Assembly (NCBI GenBank): GCA_954871525.1
Contig: OX940870.1
Span: forward strand, 16,151,501 to 16,215,500
DNA: 64,000 nt
DNA from: Parietaria judaica
Taxonomy: Eukaryota; Streptophyta; Magnoliopsida; Rosales; Urticaceae
Direction: 5' to 3'
Below, one piece after another: positions 42,852 through 56,591 of the stretch. Position 1 is the first letter of the stretch, and each line of letters opens with the position of its first letter. A program made the position numbers and the translations under genes. The notes below the pieces were generated by a model. It was not told the origin of the DNA and searched no databases. It saw only the letters and a program-made list of their open reading frames with translations.

Positions 42852-45800
42852 TAGACCTGTACAGATGGGGGCGGGCCCAATGGAAGCCTGCCACCCGTCG
42901 CCAGTCGTCTGGGCCCGCGGGTACTGAAGCCCGAAGTGAAACGAGCTGACCCGCCCGCTGCCCGAGAAATGTTGCCCCGCTCGCAGCCCGAGGTCTGTAT
43001 TTTTTTTTTTAAAGTGAACCGTTGGATCAAACGATCCAACGGCTGAGTGTGTTTTAGTTATATTCGTTGGAAAGTACCAAATGAAGTGGAGGGCTGACAC
43101 AAGTTAAGTAAAATGGGTAGGTATAAGTACTAGATTGATGGTAATAACGTCTTTTTTGCCATTTTAACGTAAAAAACGGCTATTTTAACACCAAAAAAAT
43201 AAAATTAATAATTTCAGAATGTAATTAATTATTTTACACGGCTATATTCATAAAAATAAAATAAAAAAATAATAAATTAATTTACTCATCTTAATCTATA
43301 AATACTACACAATTAAAAAAACTCAAACACACCGATTCCTTTACTCTCTAAATTTTTCAAATTTGCAAGCTCAAGCTCTCTCCATCAAGCTCTCAATTTC
43401 TCCCCCAAACTTCTTCATTCATCCTACTATTTTATTAGTTATTAGTTGTTATTATTAGTATACATTATTTAGTCACACATATTTAGTCACAGTATTACGT
43501 TTAGGGGTTAGTTTATTTAATTAGCCATTAGCACTTACAATTTATTTAGCCATTAGCATTTAGCATTACTTTATTTATAATACAGTTTCATTAGTTTATT
43601 TTATCCGTAGCCTTATTTACTATAGTATAGAATTAGTTAGTTTATTTATATACATTAGCATGTATACAGTTTAGTTAGTATTTATCTGTAGCCTTATTTG
43701 ATTAGGTAGTTTCATTTTATTAGCATATATTAGCTATTAAATTAGTCACAATTTTCATATTAAATTATCATGGATAGTCAAAACGAAGGAAGTAGTCTAT
43801 CGGATCGTAGACTACCTAGAACCGAGCAAAACGATTATATTCCACAAATTCTTGATCATGCTTCTATTTTTGAAACTCCGTGGGATACCGAGGGGAATAC
43901 GGAGATGACCCCGAGCCAAGGCGCCGATTCCATGTACATCGTTCAAGTCAGTCATGCCCAAAACCAAGAAGAGCCGGAATTGGATTTAAATTTCAACTAC
44001 CACTTATTCCAACACGACGAGTCACAACCGGAATCGTCGATGCGACAACGTAGCGAATCGGTGACCGCACGTTCTCCCGCGCCTCCTCAATTCGTTTTGG
44101 CTCCGGGGAAGGTCAAATCCGAAGTGTGGAATTTTTTCCACTGCATCCAAGGTGATCTTTTAGCGAATAGAAAGCATGATGTTAGAGCCTTGTGCAAAGC
44201 GTGCATCCGTTCTTTTGGCGGAAAAGGATTCGACGGAACAAGCCACCTCAAACGTCACCTCGATGTATGCAATCCGGCCTGGGACCCCACCGCCACGGGT
44301 CCCGCCAAGGTAAGTACTTTGACTTCACAACAAGCTAAGGCGTGGTTGTGGAATGGGTTATTATGACGGGTCAACCATTAAGCACTGTCGAAAATGAAGA
44401 TCAAACACTTCTTCTTAAACGATTTAATCCGCCGTATGAACCTGTTTCGCGTTCCAGGCTAACTAGAGATATAGAGAGGGAATTTGTTAGAAGGAAAAGT
44501 GAATTAATTGATAGTCTTAGTTCGTTTTCAAATAGTATCGCTTTGACTTCCGACGTTTGGACCGGTCCGGCGTCGGAAGATTATTCTAGTGTTGTTGCTC
44601 ATTACATTGATAAAGATTGGAGTGTTCAAAAACGTATTATTGGTTTTCCGTCTTTGAATGTTAGGCACACGGGGGAGAATATAGCGAATTCAATATTAGG
44701 TGTTACAAATGAATGGGGATTAAGTGGTATAATAGTTTCAATCACATTGGATAATGCATCGTCTAATAATGTCGCAATTCAAGCAATCGGTGATCGTATA
44801 CCCCTACAATATCAAAAATTATTTCATCAACGATGTGCTTGTCATATTATTAATCTTATTGTTAGATCCGGTGAAACATTTGTTAGCAAGCATATTGAAA
44901 GGATCCGGGACAACATCAAGTTTATGCAAGCTAGTAATCATCGAGTCCAAGAGTGGAAGGAGTTTTGCAAAGAGAACAAGGTTCCACCTAGGAAATTCAA
45001 GACGGATTGCCCAACGCGGTGGAATTCGACGTACAAAATGTTGCACCGAGTTCTCGACTACCGATACTTGTTCCACACTTGGATCCAAGGAACCCGAGGG
45101 CAAGAGTACATCAACGACAACGATTGGATCATGGCTAAGACATTTTATGATTTTCTTAAATGCTTTTATACTAATACCGTTTTGCTATCTAACGTAAATA
45201 GTACTACTTTATATTTATGCATTTCTACATTATATGAAATAATATTTACAATTACTAGGTCTAGTTATGTTGGTAATCCATTGCTTATTCCTATCATTAC
45301 TAACATGATGGAAAAATATCGGTCGTATTGGATCCGGTTCTGTTTTCTTACGCTATAGCATTAATCTTAGATCCAAGGGCTAGATTTATCGGTTTAGATT
45401 ATCTTTTACGTGGAATCGAAGATAAAATATCGGATGATGATGATGGATTGTACTATGCTTCTTATTTTGAGGACATTAAGATTGTTTTTGATAATATGTA
45501 TAGGGAATACGAAGAACGATGGAGACCACAAGCACCAAGCACGGCGGTAGCGGCTCAACCGACGCAAACTCCAATTTCAACGGACCCGTCACCCTTTGTG
45601 TTTATCAACGAAATGACGAGAAGATACGATGATGTGGCGGATGGAAATCAACCAAGCACAAGCGTCACGGGGCCACCGAGACATTCCTTCGTACGCCGAG
45701 ACGAGCCAAGACGGGTCATCGATGAAGTGACCAAGTACAAAAATATGCCACCACTCATGTTCTAAACGGAAGAGCGCACTATCCCGATCATCAAGTGGTG

Positions 45801-46633
45801 GGAAGACAACGAAACGGAGTTTCCCATTCTATCACGGATGGCACGCGAATTCCTTTGCATCCCGGCTTCAAGGGTCTCATCGGAATCCGCCTTTAGTCTA
45901 AGCAAAAATCTAATTGGCGATCGACGACATTCGCTAACGGAGGACCACATCGAGGAGCTTATGATTTTGAGGAATTGGATTAGAACCGATCGCCGGAAGC
46001 ACAAGGGAGTCGAAGAAACCGAGCAACGCAACAACGCTCAATTCGACTAATTCTACCGTGACGACAATACCGACAACAACAAAGAAGATTCATTGTTGTA
46101 ATTTTTACCGCTTTTTCTTTGTATTTTTGTTACGACTTTATGAAGCAATATAATTAAAAGTATTTTCTTTCTTCATATTTATCTTAATATTTCCTTGCAC
46201 ATATAATATATTACACATTTTGTTATGTAACATGTACATGTTAATATCCAAGACCATTCCAATTCCAAGACTACTGCAATGAAATGCCCTCGGTACTACG
46301 GTAGTTATTTTACATAAAATTATTTTACATATTACATAAATCATAAGCCATATTTTTTTAGCATCAAAATAGGTAAAGAAGAGCAAAATGCTCTCTGATC
46401 TAACAACCAATGTTTTGAGCATTAATTGCCAAGGGTTTAATTGCAAATACCAGTTTTTTTTTTAAAATAAAATAAAAAAAGATAATATGCGGGCCGGGCA
46501 GCCCGAATGAACCACGGGCTCGGGCCGGCCAGCCCGCGAATTGTCTCGGGTGCGGCCCCCGCGGCCTGACACAAGCTCGGGATCGGGCGGGCCGGGCTGA
46601 GGCCCGTAAAGCCCGCCCGTCTGCACAGGTTTA
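42852..46633 (+). mobile_element. 3.8-kb hAT transposon with degenerate transposase
   Basis: The left end TAGACCTGTACAGAT and right end GTCTGCACAGGTTTA are imperfect inverted repeats. They continue into GC-rich subterminal blocks of GGGCGGG / CCCGCCC on both sides (42865-43000 and 46490-46620). Flanking 8-mers gtgtgtat (42844-42851) and gtgtgtgt (46634-46641) match at seven of eight, although they lie in a GT-rich tract. The interior holds a BED-type transposase broken into several frames (43770-46050). A near-palindrome GTTGGATCAAACGATCCAAC lies at ~43021. It is a once-autonomous hAT element. Confidence 0.85.
43770..46050 (+). pseudogene. hAT transposase (BED zinc finger, RNase H fold, C-terminal dimerisation) with two frameshifts and a stop
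   Basis: The frame starting at 43770 encodes an acidic N-terminus and a BED zinc finger (~112-166: VWNFF..LCKAC..HLKRHLDVC). Near 44336-44366 the reading passes to the frame open at 44342-45358, which carries the RNase H-like catalytic fold: SIALTSDVWTG, VSITLDNASSNN, CACHIINLIV and CPTRWNSTYKML. Near 45328-45358 it shifts again to 45328-45765 (LDPRARFIGLDYLL..). After a TAA at 45763-45765 the same frame continues to 46050 with the dimerisation domain (FPILSRMAREFLCIPASRVS, then SESAFSLSKNLIGDRR). Overall order and length suit a complete RICESLEEPER/BED-type hAT transposase. Three lesions make it inactive. Confidence 0.87.
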
Positions 46634-46641
46634 GTGTGTGT

Positions 46642-47936
46642 GTGTATATATATATATGTATATAATAGGAATATACCTTAACAATAATTCTTGTGCGAGT
46701 AAAACAGGGGCTGCAACTAATTTTTTTATTTATATCATGAGTTCATAATATAGTCCCTGGATATTATAGTGTATATATATATATATATACACATATATAG
46801 TGACAATAAAGTCAGATTCACGTATCATGGATTATCATTGAGTTGTGCATTTAAAATTTGTTTGGAAGCTATGAAAACATGATGGTAGTATAGGATTTTA
46901 ATATGCATTAATAAAATAGTCATAAAATGTTTGAAGTTAAATAATGAATTGTATAGGTATAATTAAGTTTTTGAGCGATGCTCATATTTCTAATAGCCTA
47001 TTATTATATATTGAATCTATTTTCATAAGAATAATGTATATTAATATATGTGTATATATATATATACGTATATATATGTGTGTTAAATGCTTGATAAATC
47101 TGTCTAAGAAGTAGCTTATAGCAAATATTGTTATGAATTATTTTGACCGTTTTTTGGTAGAAGTTGATTGTTGTTTAATAGGGAATAGCACACGTGTAGA
47201 ATAGATGTGATCGTGGAACTTCTTTTGCATATTAGAAACTGATATTTAAAAATTAAATATCAGGTGTTATGTACCTGAATGAGACGTCGCCCCGTGTTTG
47301 TAAGGAAGCGTAAAGTGTAAGGTACGAAAAAGTACTCCTACAACACAACAATAATAAAGTGTTATTTCGTGTTTTTGTGTGGTGTGAAATACGTGTTTGC
47401 GCAACTTGTTTTCTGGTTTGCATATTTTAAATGTTTACTTCTAGATCATTCATTCATAGATCGTTTATAGTAAAACTAATAATATGAATAACATGTTTTT
47501 AAAATTAAATAGCGCCGTACCGAGACGGTAAGTCTCATCATGTGGTTGTGCCGGGACGGTTAGTCTCTTGCGGTACATTGTACGCGAAGCCACCGATTGT
47601 ACCAAGACGGGTAGTCTCAGAATGGTAAGTCAGAAAGTGATTCGCCTCGGGCTGACTTGGTTAAGGTCGCGCCCCCGGTCCCTAATAGGCTTTATAGGCT
47701 GAAAAGCGCTTGTACAGTAGCTGGGCCCAAAGACTATTTTATATATATATTATTTTCAGATTATTATAAAACGAGATAAAACGATATTGTGTGTTACGTA
47801 TTTTGGTGTGATCGGTGTAAAATTATTTTCGTGAGTAATAAAAACCTTTTACGTACTGAGCCTTAGCTCACATATATAGTTGTGTTGTAGACCCAGGGAA
47901 GAAGCGAATAGACAGTTAATTGCGGATGGAGCAGAG
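46642..47936. other. AT-rich DNA and an LTR-like remnant
   Basis: 46642-47250 is AT-rich with (TA)n runs. From ~47260 there are three imperfect copies of GACGG(G)TTAGTCTC-type words (47520-47620). Downstream, AACCTTTTACGTACTGAGCC (47844-47863) and GTTGTAGACCCAGGGAAG (47885-47902) are words typical of Ty3/gypsy LTRs. The copia LTR starting at 47937 cuts this remnant off. Confidence 0.4.
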
Positions 47937-50829
47937 TGTTGGACATGTGTCCTTAAAAAAGCTGTTTTAACCCATTTGTAAAAGATTATGACTAGTCGTT
48001 GAATAAAGATGATACTTATGATGTTAATCTTATTATAGTTTCTGGTAGAGTAAAATAGAATGTTTGATCCATAGTTAATAATGGAATGCAATTATGTTAT
48101 TATCATCACACCCGAGTAAATGTGAGGAAGAATTGATAATCATAATAAATGAACTTAAAGTGTCTGTGACCCGATAAACTGGGTGGGAGCCCATTAATCG
48201 AATAAGGTCATTAATGTGACTAAGTGATATAATCCTATTCTGGATTAAGTGTGTGTCAACACTCACTAGAAGTGCATTAAGTATGAAGCGTCTTCATACT
48301 GGACTGGACCTGACTTAAACTCCAGAAGTTACCATATAAGAGCGTCACTGATAACTTGGAGTTGAGTCACTAGTAGATGATCAAATGGATATTCGGTCTA
48401 AGTCCTGAGTGATCTTGAGTCTGATCTGTTGACTTGATTGTTATTTTATTTAACTGTTTAAGAACACAATATATTATCGCTGTTCCCAACACTATTATTT
48501 TGGGAACATGATAGTCAACAATGAAGATAGATTGATCATAGATATGGACATCACACAGCTCTCTTTAGAGTCAAGATGATTCCCTTGATTGTCGATGGTG
48601 AGAACTAAGATTTTCCCATGGCCAGCTTATGACTCGTAATCATAAGTGGATTGCTCATAATATTATCGATTGAGTTAAGGATGAAAATGCAGTGAGAGGC
48701 AATACGTTAAAAATCGCCTGCTCATGTGTGGATCATCAAGTGAAAGACCAATAACCCGAATTTGATTGTATCAATGGACACCCTGCTGTTATAAGGGAAT
48801 AATATATACTGTATCACTTAATAGTGCAGCCTCGGGTCTATAGTGGAATCACTTCGAGGTTTGACGAACAACTAGCAGTTCGGTGGAGCTTAAGTGATAC
48901 GGGTCCATGGTCCCCAGGATAGCTCTGTAACAGATGATACGTACGTGATTAAAATACATTCTGGATAATGTTTAATCATTTGGCTCGACTTATAAAACTG
49001 ACAGGTCTGTGTCAGACGTCAGGTAGTTTTATCGTCAGCGTGGCAAAGGTACCATATGTTGGTACACGAATTAACTGATAAAAAGAAAGTTAGAATTTAG
49101 ATTTTCTATCAGAACAATGTTGTTGTAAATTAAATTCTAAGCAACTTTTCTATTTGAACCAAGTCATTCTGACTTACAGTTTGTGATTTATGGATTTTCT
49201 AAGTTTATGACTCGGTTCAATAAACTATGAAATAAAATCATATGTCACGAATTTAAATGATGGTGTGGCACCATGAAATTTAATGTGTGATATTGAGATC
49301 AGGTTTTATTGATATAATTTAATTATTTGGATTTAATTATTAATATCTTATTAATAATTAATTAATAATTAATAGATTTATATTAATAAATAAAATATAT
49401 ATTTATATATATTAAATGTGTAAAATTCGAATTAAGGTTTGGGTAAATGAAACCCTCGCTAATTCGAATGATGAGATTTGAAGAATCCATATTTTCGGCA
49501 TAAGTACTTAATATTTTTGTATTTTAGCAAATCCCTAAAATCAATCTTATCCTTTAGATCAGAAATGATTTAATATCAACCGTAGGATTAAGATGATTGA
49601 TTTTTGACCTAACCCAAATTCGAAAATAGTAGTTTGGTGACCAAGCTTAGGGTTTTCGAATTTGACCTAATTAATTGTATCCGTTGGATCGGTTTAAGAT
49701 TTAATCTTTACCGTCGGGTTGGAAATTAATTAATTGAATATATAATAATTAATAATTTTTGAAATTATTATTATTATTATTATATATATTTCGAAATTAT
49801 ATTTAAATAAGTAGATAAGATTGGTTTTTTAGTTTACCAAGTCTTTCTTATTTAATTAAATCCCTAATAATTATATCATTTAGATAAGATTGAATCTAAT
49901 TCTTTGGATGAGAATAATTAATTATATTTAATCATTAATTTTCGAAATTAAATATATATATAAATTTTCGAATTATATTTAAATAAGTAGATAAGATTGG
50001 TTTTTGATTTTACCAAGTCTTTCTTGTTTAATTAAATCCCTAATTAAATATATCCATTGGATTTAAATAAGATTGAATCTAGACCATTGGATTAGAATAA
50101 TTAATTATATTTAATATATATAAAAAAACGAAAATTAGGAGAAAATATCTCCAATTCGGTTACGGTCTGAATATATAAATAGGGAGCTCATTCTACACAT
50201 TTTTCACACCTTTCCCCAGAGTAAAAACTCGAGCTCTCCCTCTCTCTTTAGGGTCTGTGAGTTTTATGCTTCTGATCTCTCTTCTGGTTCGGCTTAGGAG
50301 ATATTTTTCTCCGGTAGCTTAAAAAGAACCGTCAGTTAATTTTTGCGACGGAGTCCTGTCGACGAAGCCCACGCTTCGGTACGAGGAATCCAGGAGAATA
50401 TCTCGGAAGATCATGAGAGTGTCCCTCAGCATCGGCGGAGCCCTGCCAAAGTTAGAACGCGCAGCCGGAAGTCGTCAATGAGGTACGGTCTTATGCATTG
50501 GGTCAATAAATGCAAAATTTCGTTTATTGTATTTATTTATTTTCCATAGACATTAGATTTAATAATGTTGTTATGAAATTAATTGTGATGATTAAATTGC
50601 CAATTATTTATCCGGTCGCTTTATCTAAATTGCTAGATGTCAGTACGTTGTTACGGTGTAACTTTTCCGACTTAAAATTATTTTTGAAGTTACCCGGACA
50701 GACTGATGAGAGCGAAATATTCAAGGTAATTTGGACGGGACGTTAAAAGTATTTTAATGATCTTTCAATCGAAGCTATTTCGTTATTTTTCGAGGTAAAT
50801 TGGCATATAAGCAGATATGATTTCCAATA
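47937..50829 (+). mobile_element. Long-LTR Ty1/copia family, copy A (5' LTR)
   Basis: Starts TGTTGGACATG and ends GATTTCCAATA (canonical TG..CA with the last CA now TA), 2893 bp. Two bases later a degenerate initiator-tRNA(Met) primer-binding site follows. Landmarks shared with the other copies are GTGGGAGCCCATTAATCG, CGTCTTCATACTGGACTGGA, ATTATTTTGGGAACATGAT and GCCTCGGGTCTATAGTGGAA. A TATA-containing stretch and CT-rich leader lie near 50175-50260. No gag or pol follows, so the element is eroded to its LTR. Confidence 0.75.
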
Positions 50830-50831
50830 AA

Positions 50832-50843
50832 TGGTGTCGGAGC
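50832..50843 (+). other. Degenerate primer-binding site (initiator tRNA-Met type)
   Basis: TGGTGTCGGAGC differs at two positions from TGGTATCAGAGC, the usual copia primer-binding site. It lies just past the LTR end, which orients copy A as a 5' LTR. Confidence 0.65.
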
Positions 50844-51270
50844 TATATCCAATTTCCAACACAGAGTCGGCAGTGCAGTGTATACGGTACATACAGCGAA
50901 CGACTCGATCTGAGACAAGCCTTTATGGGATTTTGTTGTATTATATTTTCGAAACCCCACAAGCTCCGCTATTTTTTCTTTTGATGACATCTTATAAATG
51001 TCGTTACGATCGTGGTTGTCTTGATTTTTTAAACTAGTATATATTTTGTTTTACGGACTGTTAAATATTCTAAAAGGATCGGAACATACGATGAGATAAA
51101 TAGAGGTTAACGGTCTCGCAGAAAAGAGGGCATTATAATACTCGTTCAATTTGTGAAGATTATCGTCTAATTATGAGAATTATATATTTTGGAATACTAT
51201 TATTTATAATTTTATTTTTATTTTCGTTCGTCAACGCCGAGATCATTTTTTGAGTTCGCCCCTGGTGGTA
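50844..51270. other. Sequence downstream of the primer-binding site, no gene
   Basis: Expected position of a copia leader and gag, but no Gag-like frame is present. AT-rich and decayed. Confidence 0.45.
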
Positions 51271-51278
51271 ATCTCATG

Positions 51279-51861
51279 TAGGGGTGAGCATTTTAGACCC
51301 AACCCGATGGCCTTACCCAATCCGTTAAGGACCCGACCCCAATCAAACCCGCTCAAACCTGGGTCGGATCGGGCCGGACCCGATTAATATTTGGGTCGGG
51401 GTCAGGTCCAAAACCTTGGGTCGGGTCGGGGTCTCTGACCCGACCAATATATTAATATATATTTCATATTAATATTATTTCAAGTAGTGCAATCTTTAGT
51501 GTTTTAAAACTTCTCATTCTCAATTTTATTTACATTCAAAGACCGTTCAATCTCTCATTTTCATTTTTTACATAGTTTGGTGTATGTTTGTTTGATTAAA
51601 TTTGTTTGAGATATTTTTACTTGAATTTTGAGTTAGATTGATGCATTTTTTTCATAATATTTTTTGTCATATAATAGCAAATTTAGAATAATCGGGCCAT
51701 AGCGACCCAAACCAACCCAATCCGATTTTTATCGGGTCGGTTTGGTTAGGGTATTAAAAAAGTTTAGGTCGGATCGGGCTTTTATTTTTGAAACCCGAAG
51801 TGATCGGGTCGGGTCCATAAAAAGTATCGGGGCGGCCCAACCCAACCCATGCTCACCCCTA
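51279..51861. mobile_element. hAT-type MITE with 12-bp perfect TIRs
   Basis: TAGGGGTGAGCA at 51279-51290 is the exact inverted complement of TGCTCACCCCTA at 51850-51861. Flanking 8-mers atctcatg (51271-51278) and gtcccatg (51862-51869) match at six of eight, both differences being transitions, so the duplication is old. Subterminal GGGTCGGGTC / GACCCGAC repeats crowd both sides. No coding capacity. Confidence 0.8.
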
Positions 51862-51869
51862 GTCCCATG

Positions 51870-52956
51870 GACACATCACTCTTCGCCTTCACATGCGTTT
51901 TCTTTTGGTTTAAGCATTGGACCGTGAGCATCTAGGCGCTAGTGGTGCGCTTGAAGCGTAACTTTAAACAAGCATAGTTGTTCACAGAGAACAGTTAAAC
52001 TTGCTTTACCCTTGATAACTCGTTGTGGCTACCAAACGCAATAGAGGTTCGAAGATTGTAGGCCAATACAATTTTGTAAAAATTCTATACTTGAAAATAA
52101 AGTTGTTGATATCATGGTTTTAAATGCCTCGGCATGCCTCCGGTGTGCTTGTCTCTTAAGAGTTGTGGCATGCCCATGAACAACTATAACCTATCAATAT
52201 AATGTCTAATTTTAATTGTAATCCTATATTTATAATATCTATAAGTTAGAAATGTAACTCTTATCTTTATATGAAAACAACTATAACGTCATGCAAGAAA
52301 AAAAAAACTATAACGGATAAACTACCACTAGGATGTTATGCATGATTTTTTCATTATAAAAAAACATAGGCCCCCAAGGGACAAGTCAAGTCCCATTGAT
52401 TAAGTCAACACCCAATAATTCAATATGAGGCCCAAAAACCTAATCCAAAGCCCATTGGAAAAAACCCGGCCCCAAAATATGAAGATTCTGAGACGCCTCA
52501 GACAACGTTCGTCTCGATTTTCATATCGAACGAATATGTCTTTAATGAGGTTAAGAACCTTAAATTAATGAAGTAACACAAGAAAAACAAACTTTCGGGC
52601 ATTAAATACCTTCCCGAGACTATATAGACCTCGATACACGAGCTCACGCAAGCTCGGGACAAAGAAATCGGTCGAACTCCCCCTCTCCTAGGAAATGGCG
52701 CCATTTTATGGTATTAAATGAAAAAAATACTCATTTAAATTATAGATGAGCCCGAATCCTTGAAGAAAACCCATCTATATTTTTTTAATATATATATAAA
52801 TAGGGGTCAAACCTCTATTATTTCACACATTCACTCCAAGCGAGAGCCAGAGACAGAGAGAATTCTAAATTCTCCATCTCATCTCTCCTCCGGAGTTTGC
52901 CAATTCTCCAAGCTCGTTGGGACTCGACATCACATTAGCCGGGAGCTTGACCTAGC
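51870..52956. other. Intergenic DNA with a promoter/LTR-like block
   Basis: No gene. 52784-52956 has TATATATAAATAGGGG followed by a CT-rich leader-like sequence and a GC-richer tail, the layout of an LTR U3-R-U5. It ends abruptly at 52957, where a copia LTR begins. See also 58915-59095. Confidence 0.4.
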
Positions 52957-54777
52957 TGTTGGACATGCATAAACAACCTGATTTTTATCCATTTGTAAAA
53001 GATTATGGTAAGTCATTGAATAAAAGATGGTGTTTATTATGTTAATCTTATTATAGTTATCGTTAGAGTAAAATATAATGTTTGTTCCTTCGTTCATAAA
53101 GGATGCAATTATGTTATTATTATCACAACATAGTCAATGTGAGGAAGAATTAATAATCATAATAAATGAACTTAAAATGTCTGTGACGTGATTAACTGGG
53201 TGGGAGCCCATTAATCGTATAAGGTCATTAATGTGACTAAGCGATATTCCTATTCTAGATTTTGTGTGTGTCACACTTACTAGAAGTGCATTAAGTATGA
53301 AGTGTCTTCATACTGGACTGGACCTCACTTAAACTCCGGAAGTTGTCATATAAGACCGTCACTGATAAATTGGAGTTGAGTCACTATTATGATGATCAAA
53401 TGGATATTCAATCTAAGTCCTGAATGATCTTGAATATGAGTTATTGGCTTGATTGTTCTTTGATTCAACTGTTAAAGAACACAATATATTACGGATGTTC
53501 CCAACACTATTATTTTGGGAACATGATGGTCAGCAGTGAAGTGAGAGTCATGATGATTAACGTTGATTTCCTGCTTGGTCATAGACATGGGCATCACACA
53601 ACTCTCTTCAGAGTCATGATGATTTCCTTGGTTTTCGGTGGTGATAAGTGAGAGGTACCCGTGCGCAACTTATGAATCGAAATCATAAGTGGGTTACTCA
53701 TGATATTACTGACTGAGTCAATGATGAAAATGCAATGAGGGGCAAAACGGTAAAAACTGCCTGCTCGTTTGTGAATCATCAAGTGAAAGATCAATAACCC
53801 GAATTTGATTGTATCGGTGGAAAACCTAACTTAATAAGGTAATAATATATACTGTATCACTAAAGAGTGCAGCCTCGGGTTTATAGTTGAATTAGACCGA
53901 GGTTTGACGAACATCCTAGCAGTTCGTTGGAGCTTAAGTGATATGGGTCCATGTCCCCAAGATAGCTTCGTAACGGATGATACGTACGTGGTATAAACAT
54001 GTTGATAAGTTTTAATCATTTGGCAAGACTTATAAAACTGAAGTCAAGTTAGACACCAGATAGTTTTATCAGTAGCGTGGCAAAAGTACCATATCTTGGT
54101 AACCGAAATTAACTGACAAAATAAAGTAGAATTTGGATTTTCTGTCAACATCAAAGTTGTTGGAAATTAAATTACAAGGAACTTCTATTTTGGAACTGAG
54201 TCTTTTCGACATACGGTTTTTGATATAGAGAATTTCTAAGTTTATGATCTTTTCCATAAACTATGATATTAAACCACATGTCACGAATTTAAATGATTGT
54301 GTGTCATCATGACATTTGAATGTGGGGTATTGAGATATGAGAATATTAATATAATTTAATTATTTGGATTTAATTATTAATGTCATATTAATAATTAATA
54401 AATAATTAAAAAATTTATATTAATAAATAATATATATATATATATGTTTAATATGTGTAAATTCGAATTAGGCTTCATGATAGGAAACCCTAGTGAATTC
54501 GAATAATGAGATTCGATCTTTCCATATTTGCGGCATAAGTACTAAATGTTTTGATATTAGAGCAAAACCCTAAAATCCATTTAATCCATTGGATCGGTTA
54601 GGATTTAATATTAACCGTTGGATTAAGATAATTGATTTTAAGCTAAATATAATTCAAAATTAATAGCTTGTTGACCAAGCTTAGGTATTTTGAATTTGGT
54701 TAATTAATTATATATGTTGGATCGGTTTTAAGATTTAATCTTTACTGTCGGATTAAAAATGAATTAATTATATATAT
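52957..54777 (+). mobile_element. Long-LTR Ty1/copia family, copy B (truncated LTR)
   Basis: Begins TGTTGGACATGC and is collinear with copy A over ~1.8 kb, sharing GTGGGAGCCCATTAATCG, the CATACTGGACTGGACCT block and the TTATTTTGGGAACATGAT block. It stops at 54777, where another TGTTGGACAT starts, so it is 3'-truncated or interrupted by the next element. Confidence 0.75.
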
Positions 54778-55077
54778 TGTTGGACATATATAACATGCAA
54801 ATTCGAAACTGCAAAATTATAACCACTAAATAAACGTGCCTTAGTATGTTGAAGGCTTAAGCGGGAACTCTTCTAAAACCAAATAAGGAAAAGAATTCAA
54901 CGAACATAATATTTCGGATAAGATTATACGTGACATATAAAACATATTAAAATTATGCCTGAACCGACTACTCTTGTTTTCTAGTGAACAAAGTAGAGAA
55001 ATATTCTCGAAAAAACTTTGATAGATATACAAGTTTCATAGGAACGATGCATCTCTTTAAGAGTGCAACTGGGAGAT
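54778..55077 (+). mobile_element. Internal 3' remnant of a copia element, ending in a polypurine tract
   Basis: A 300-bp segment beginning TGTTGGACATATA and ending GTGCAACTGGGAGAT, immediately before the LTR at 55078. The GGGAGAT polypurine tract before TGTTGG is the usual copia 3' junction. A weak polymerase C-terminal reading, SATGRLLDIL, crosses the junction. No intact domain remains. Confidence 0.5.
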
Positions 55078-56543
55078 TGTTGGACATATTGTATTATGCC
55101 CTCTATTAAGATGATAATCTCACTTGTATAAGATTATGATCGAACCTAAGAATGAACAAAGTTTTTTAAAGTTATCCTATATAGTTATCTTTAGATAATA
55201 TGTAGCAAATACTAAACGAATGTTTATCCATAGTTCGTTATATTGCTATCGTGTATCATTCATCACAAAGTAGTCTATTGTGAGGAGGTTTGACTATCAC
55301 GATTAAAGAACTTAAAATGTCCATGATCTAGATTGAAAACGGGAATTTTCAAGGCATGAAAGATCATTGATAAACTTAATCACTTAATGTGGTGATCTAT
55401 TACCGGATCATAGTGCGGTCCGTGCACTGTTGAAGTTTATCAAGTATGAAGTGTCTTCATATTGGACGGACACGACTTGAATCAGAAATCATCAAATTAA
55501 GACCGTCACTGATGATAGTACTAGAGTCACTAGATGATCGGATAAGGAGTAGGATGAAATCATGAGCATTGTGATCTTATGTCGTTCAGTTTGTATAATA
55601 TTTAATATAATGGTTACGGAGTACTTATAATACTCTCATAACTATTATTTTGGGATTACACATTTTCACTTGGATAAGTTGCATAATGGCAAATATGGAT
55701 AACATCTTTATAATATTCTTATTTATGTTTCTAGAAAAACAAATAAGCACTCACGATGGACACCTCTGATCAGGAAGATATAATATCATACACACTTGAG
55801 AGTTCAGCTTCGAGCTGTAGTGGAATGTATCCGAAGTTGGTGAAAGCTCTACACTTTCACCTTAGCTCGGGTGTATACGTCCATTAGTCCCTTTCGTACC
55901 TCCATCGGGATGACACCGCAAAAAGATATTAAAATGTGTCATTTGAATAGGATAAAATCAAAATAGATTTTAATTTGTAATGACATAGTTAGAAATTACT
56001 GATTACCTCAAAATATGGCATAAGTACTAAAGTTTCATAATGCCAGTAAAAAACATGAAATATGTATGAATTTTATCCTAAGACATTCCTAGGAATGTGG
56101 GAAATCAAATTCTGATACAAATATCTTTTTGAATCGTGTGAATAAGACTTACGGTTTACGATTTATGATAATAATAATAATAGTTTTTTCCTGAACACTG
56201 TAATTTAAATCAAAAATAGAAATATTAAATATTGGTATTTATGCCATGTATATTTCAAGAAAGAAACAAACTTTAAATCGAAATATATATGAATAGATTT
56301 TCGATTTTGGTAATTAAATCTTGAAAAATAAAAGGTTTGAATATTATCAAATCTTTTAGGGTTTTTTTTTTCAAAAAAGATTTATTTGGATTTATTCTTT
56401 ATTTGATTTATATTCATTTAAATCAAATCTTAGAGTGAATATCTCCAAATTAGTTGAGAGATTTTCTCTAAGTTGGTTATGGTTTTTCCTATAAATAGGA
56501 AGCCAAAAACCTAAATCAAACACACTCCTTCACAAGAAAATTT

Positions 56544-56591
<48 letters not shown>

